Source of the DNA: Roridomyces roridus
Taxonomy: Eukaryota; Basidiomycota; Agaricomycetes; Agaricales; Mycenaceae
NCBI GenBank assembly: GCA_029378245.1
Contig: JARKIF010000031.1
Location: 584,683 to 648,682 of the forward strand
Direction of reading: 5' to 3'
Length of the DNA stretch: 64,000 bases
The notes under the pieces were generated by a model that ran no database searches, was not told where the DNA came from, and worked only from the letters and a program-made list of their open reading frames with translations. The position numbers and the translations under genes were made by a program. Below, one piece after another: positions 60,204 through 64,000 of the stretch. The first letter of the stretch is position 1. Every line of letters begins with the position of its first letter.

Positions 60204-61241
60204 AATATGTAGCCAAAAACATGTGGCCGTAGCCATGATGCCAGATTACTTCAACACTGGAGCTAGCCATGCCCTGGCTACAGCCCTCTGCTCAACCTCT
60301 ATATACTGCCCCTACCCAGCGGCAAAATAGGCCGGTCTGGACCTGCTCCTGCCTCTTTTGTATATTATTTACGGTTGGAATTTATTGCCCGCCCCATCAG
60401 CACACCAAATACACAAAAATTCTTGATGCATCAATCCTGTTTGCTGGCTACGCTGCCGCTCCCTGCCGCCTCGCTTGCCACGTCGCTTAATCGTGCCCCC
60501 CTCGCGCCCCCGCCCTCGCGCCCCCGCCCTTGCGCCCCCGCCCTCGTTCCAGTTTACCGCGCTTGCACTACGCCTACCTCGCACGGTGCGTACAAACCTA
60601 TTCGCTGCTCATTTCAATCCCTCCCCATCCTCATGCCGCGCGCTGTAAACCGTCAGTCCGAGACTCGCCCCTGGGACTCCATGCTCCGTTTGCCGCTGCT
60701 ATATATATTCTTGTTTTCATCTTTCCCTTCCTCCATCCGACACCGCGTTCTGTAAACCGGCAGCAAGAGACCCGCCCCCTTGGGACTCCCATGCTCCGTA
60801 TTCCGGCCTTTCCCTCCATCTGCTCCATTCTTTCTTTCCCTTCCCCTGCCTTCCCTTCCCTTCCCTTCCCTTCCTCCTTCCCTCGTTCCAGTATGCTGCT
60901 GATGAACGGGCGACCTACAGCTACACCCTTGCCACCGGGCAAAGCCTCATCCCACACGCCCACGAGACGAACGTCCCGAACTCGAGGTTCATGCCGGCAC
61001 CTCATCCCCGCCCTCCCTGTCCTCTCCCCGCTCGAAATACCGCCTTCATTTCGCCGCACCCGTCAATTTCCTGCTCCAGACGCGTGCTTGAGACGCACTC
61101 CAGCGCCATCCCGACGCACTTCCTCCCCCGCCCCAGTCTCGTCTCGCTACAGCCATGTACATGTGTACTTACCCAATTTTTTTTCAAAAAAAACCTGTCC
61201 ATCACGTCGACATGATGGACCCTCAGTAGTAACGTCTTATC
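60204..61241. repeat. Repeat-rich intergenic region
   Basis: Contains a GCGCCCCCGCCCT(C/T) tandem run (about 60490-60545), two direct copies of a 60-70 bp unit with CTGTAAACCG...GGGACTCC...ATGCTCCGT (60643-60690 and 60748-60800), and a CTTCC pyrimidine tract (about 60836-60890). No gene is supported. Confidence 0.6.
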
Positions 61242-61326
61242 GCTAGTATGCCGTACTGGTAAATGGCATGACCTGACTCCGTTATCTTCCGTGGGAAGGC
61301 TGTGGGTTCGACCTCCCCTGGTAGCA
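61242..61326 (+). tRNA. tRNA-like sequence with long variable arm (possible tRNA pseudogene or SINE head)
   Basis: 85 nt starting GCTAGTA and ending TGGTAGCA, with a GGTTCGACCTC B-box-like T loop, an A-box-like GCCGTACTGG and a CTTCC-GTG-GGAAG variable-arm hairpin as in Leu/Ser tRNAs. The acceptor and T stems each have one mismatch and the anticodon loop looks 8 nt long, so it is probably degenerate. A run of 12-13 T lies 25 nt downstream (a Pol III stop). Confidence 0.35.
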
Positions 61327-61479
61327 TTCATCAGTCCAATTCTCAACCTTTTTTTTTTTTTCTCTTCAATTTACGCATTCAAGTCACTGTAGACAGCATT
61401 TACAAGTCCATTCCATTCGTACATTCACATAAAATTACAATCATAAGCGGTATCATACGACATGAAGAGGAGACACAGA

Positions 61480-64000
61480 TACGAAAAGAGGGCAAGAAAA
61501 AAAACTACGCCGAGCCCTGCGCAGCTGCACGAAGTCCATAGAACGCCATCTCGGCGTCATCCCCGCCTTTTCCCACTCTTTCGACAACCCACCGGCCTCC
61601 TTCTCCGCGCAACCCCACCAATACAATGCCGCCACCACACTGTAAACCCATTCAGCCCCGCGCGACCAAGACCCCCCAATCCTGCAGCTTCTTATCCCCC
61701 CAGCCCGACGCGTCCTTCGAATGCTCCACACGCCACGCAGGCTGCATCGACTTCCACCACGCCCGCCACTGCTCTTTGAATCTCGCGAGGTCAGTGATCG
61801 TCCGGTTATTCTTGCGGCCACCGCCGATCCACTGCGCCACCTCGGTCGGACGACCTCCAGAGGGCAGAGAAAGGTACCCACCCACCCTCATCACCTCGTA
61901 CTCTCCACGTTTCCACTCCCCCATGCACGCAGCAAGAAGTCAAAACTCCGGCCCAAATCCTCGCCCGTGATCTTCTGAAGCTCAGCCTCAAAGAACGCCG
62001 GAGCATTCTCCGAGATTTCCACTCCAATACGATGATCAGCATCCTCGTCGGCAGAGTTGGGCGGTGAATCGACGACAGGGGTGTGAGGAGAGGGCTCATC
62101 GAGCTCGGGAGCAGATTGAGATTCGACGTGGGGATGGGAGGACGCAGATCTTCGAGGGCCGGTGCGCCATGGATATCGACGTTGGCAGCGGCAGGAGCGA
62201 GGTCTTCGAGGGAGGGTGCGCACTGCATCTCCACATCCGGATTGGGAGGAGGCAGCTCGTCGAGCGAGTGCTGCATTTCGACGTTGGAGGCAGCATCGAC
62301 GACGAGAGCAGTCGTCTCCTCGAGAGCGGGCGCGGGTTCCATCTCGACATCGGAGGCAAGAGCTGGGGACTGCGAGGAGGTCTTCGTCGGTCGAATCAGC
62401 GCATCTGCAGCCAGCATCTCCTTGAGGGAGGGACGGCGCGGAGGCATAACGACTTGGACGGGAACAACGGGCTGGATGGGGATGTTGGGCTGGATGGCGA
62501 CGACAGGCGTCGTATCCGGAACAGGCGTCGCAGGTGTCGTTTGCTGGGGAGCAGACGGTGTAGACTCCATACTTGCCGCGGGTCCAACGGCTGGAGGAGC
62601 GGGAGGATTGTAGCAGCTGCGACGGGCGGCGAGCTGGTGTGGTGCTGCGGGTAGAGGGGCGGCTGCCCGGTAATGGCCTTACAGGCGAGGGCGAGGCGGC
62701 TCCTTCGCCTTCGCCTTCAGACCCAACGCCTTGGTCCCGGGGCCCAAACCCATTTTCTCCATCAACTCGATTCTGTTGGGCGCGAGCGAGGGTTCGCGGT
62801 AAAGGTCGGGCTTGGGATTCGCTGCTCCTCCTCACTCCCATCCTCGTCTTCGTCTTCATCCTCATCCTCGTCGTAATCCTCCCCTCCTATATCCTCCACT
62901 GCATGGGCAATCGTGTAAAGTGCGCCGGACAGGCCTGGGGTCGAGGCGGATGGTTGTCGGGGACTCGTGCCTGCCAAAGCAGCGTTGGCAGAGTCTTCCG
63001 CAGCTGGAAACGACTCATTAGCATGTCGTCGCCGTCTTCATGTAACATGCACTTACTGTAGGCCGTCCCAAGATACTGTTTGTAGAACCCCGAGATGTTC
63101 GTCTGGAACTTCTGCTTCTGCCAAGCTGCGAAGGAGACGGGTACCGTCGCGTTGTTGCGGCCTACTGCCAGACTACGCCGATTCGTTAGTTTACTCCAGA
63201 GCCAACAGGAAAAAAACGATCACTGAACGGTACTGATTTCTCCTCCGTACTTGGGCATTGGACCACCCACGACGATGAACGCTTGACACCCAGTGTACTC
63301 CGTGATTCCTTTCATAATTGGCGTCAGGAAGCGGCCCAGATTGTTGATGCAGCTATGGCGTCGCATTAGCACCGAAGTTTTCAAGCTGCACCGAATATCA
63401 CCTACTTCTGTTTGGCCTCGGGCGTCTGGGAAGGTCCATCCTTCAACGCCTTCAAGTACTCCGCCCTCTTCTTCGCACCCTCCTCTTTGGCACGCTTGGC
63501 GTATTCATCCTGCTCCACCTTGGGCAGCTTTTTGAAAGCGGTGCGAGCAACGTCGGCACGGAAGGCAGCTTTCGGAGTCTCCTCCAAGGCCACGGCGTCA
63601 CCATCATGCAGCTCCTTCCAGGCGTCGGCGACGAGCGTGCGCTGTTCCTCCACCGTCTCGCGCTGGTATTGCTGATACGCCTGGCGCGACTTCGGGGGCA
63701 TTTTCAGGCCGGACAACTTGGCAGTCAGCACATTGAAGGGGTTGAGGGCGTTGCCTTTCTTGGTGGCGGTCGGCGCGTTGACCTTGCGTGCACGGTACTT
63801 GAACCAACGAGTAATGCGCTGGAGGAGGAGATTCAGTGAGAAGAGAGTCGGTGATGCTGAGGTAAGACACTTACATCATTCAAGACGTTGACGCGAGCGA
63901 TCTTCTCCTCGCGTTCTTTCTCACTCAACTCTTCCTCGGCAAGGGAACTGTGGGGTCGTACTCGGGAGGGGAAGAGTTGGCTCCTCGTGATCAGCAAACG
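61480..64000 (-). CDS. Large Agaricomycete protein of unknown function, 5' end beyond the window
   Basis: Runs off the right edge. From the edge inward: LAEEELSEKEREEKIARVNV, WFKYRARKVNAPTATKKGNA, then LSGLKMPPKSRQAYQQYQRE with the HMG-box-like AFRADVARTAFKKLPKVEQDEY. After an intron come CINNLGRFLTPIMKGITEYTG and GPMPKYGGEIST, VPVSFAAWQKQKFQTNIS, an acidic DEDEDEDE block (about 62870-62900), a Pro-rich and acidic spacer with PSLEDLAPAA-type repeats, FFEAELQKITGEDL, and WRAWWKSMQPAWRV with ALYWWG near the end. This order matches a multicopy Agaricomycete family I recognise but cannot name. Two frame changes near 61670 (between WGVLVARG and VYSVVAALYWWG) suggest damage or an error. Likely nuclear given the HMG-like and basic parts. 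Confidence 0.6.

Noticed and set aside
60530..61246. 238-codon plus-strand frame
   Set aside because: Built from pyrimidine-rich and GCCCCC repeats; low complexity, no protein pattern.

Overview
The window comes from a filamentous basidiomycete, most likely an Agaricomycete of the mushroom type. Genes are packed with short (about 50-60 bp) GT-AG introns, and several families are ones I recognise as expanded in Agaricomycetes: WRKY/GCM-zinc-finger MULE-like transposases, F-box/LRR proteins, KDZ transposases, Tet/JBP-like 2OG-Fe(II) oxygenases and families of unknown function. No species can be named from the sequence alone.

Layout. 1-4.3 kb: intact, intron-rich MULE-like transposase gene. 4.7-5.8 kb: element with 83-bp terminal inverted repeats. 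6.5-9.7 kb: a small secreted protein and an S53 (sedolisin) peptidase. 11-12.9 kb: two paralogous short Zn(II)2Cys6 regulators. 12.9-14.6 kb: an F-box gene (FB1). 14.9-47.6 kb: a large diverged inverted duplication. Its left arm (14894-26303) reads lipase fragment, P450, small membrane protein, BTB, F-box (FB2), coiled-coil protein. Its right arm (34088-47602) carries the same genes in reverse order and orientation, ending with a complete ATG15-like lipase. The 7.8-kb spacer holds an SDR reductase, a HAD phosphatase and two more F-box genes (FB3, FB4). Two LTR retrotransposons with perfect target-site duplications inserted later: a gag-only Copia derivative inside a 52-bp intron of FB2, and a full-length apparently intact Copia inside the I-helix codons of the right-arm P450.

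48.8-64 kb: an accessory block of minus-strand genes from basidiomycete families of unknown role (GFAFF/LVGWP family; an RNase H1 hybrid-binding-like protein; a small charged protein), then a Tet/JBP-like dioxygenase placed head-to-head with a decayed KDZ transposase, a tRNA-like sequence, and a large gene that runs off the right edge.

The window reads as a young, rearranging, transposon-rich accessory region. Duplicate genes in the two arms have decayed in a complementary way, so each family keeps at least one apparently intact copy. The most interesting signals are the Tet/JBP-KDZ pair, the inverted duplication with a patch of sequence homogenisation, and the non-autonomous gag-only retroelement, which shares with the complete Copia a primer site matching the anticodon loop of initiator tRNA-Met.
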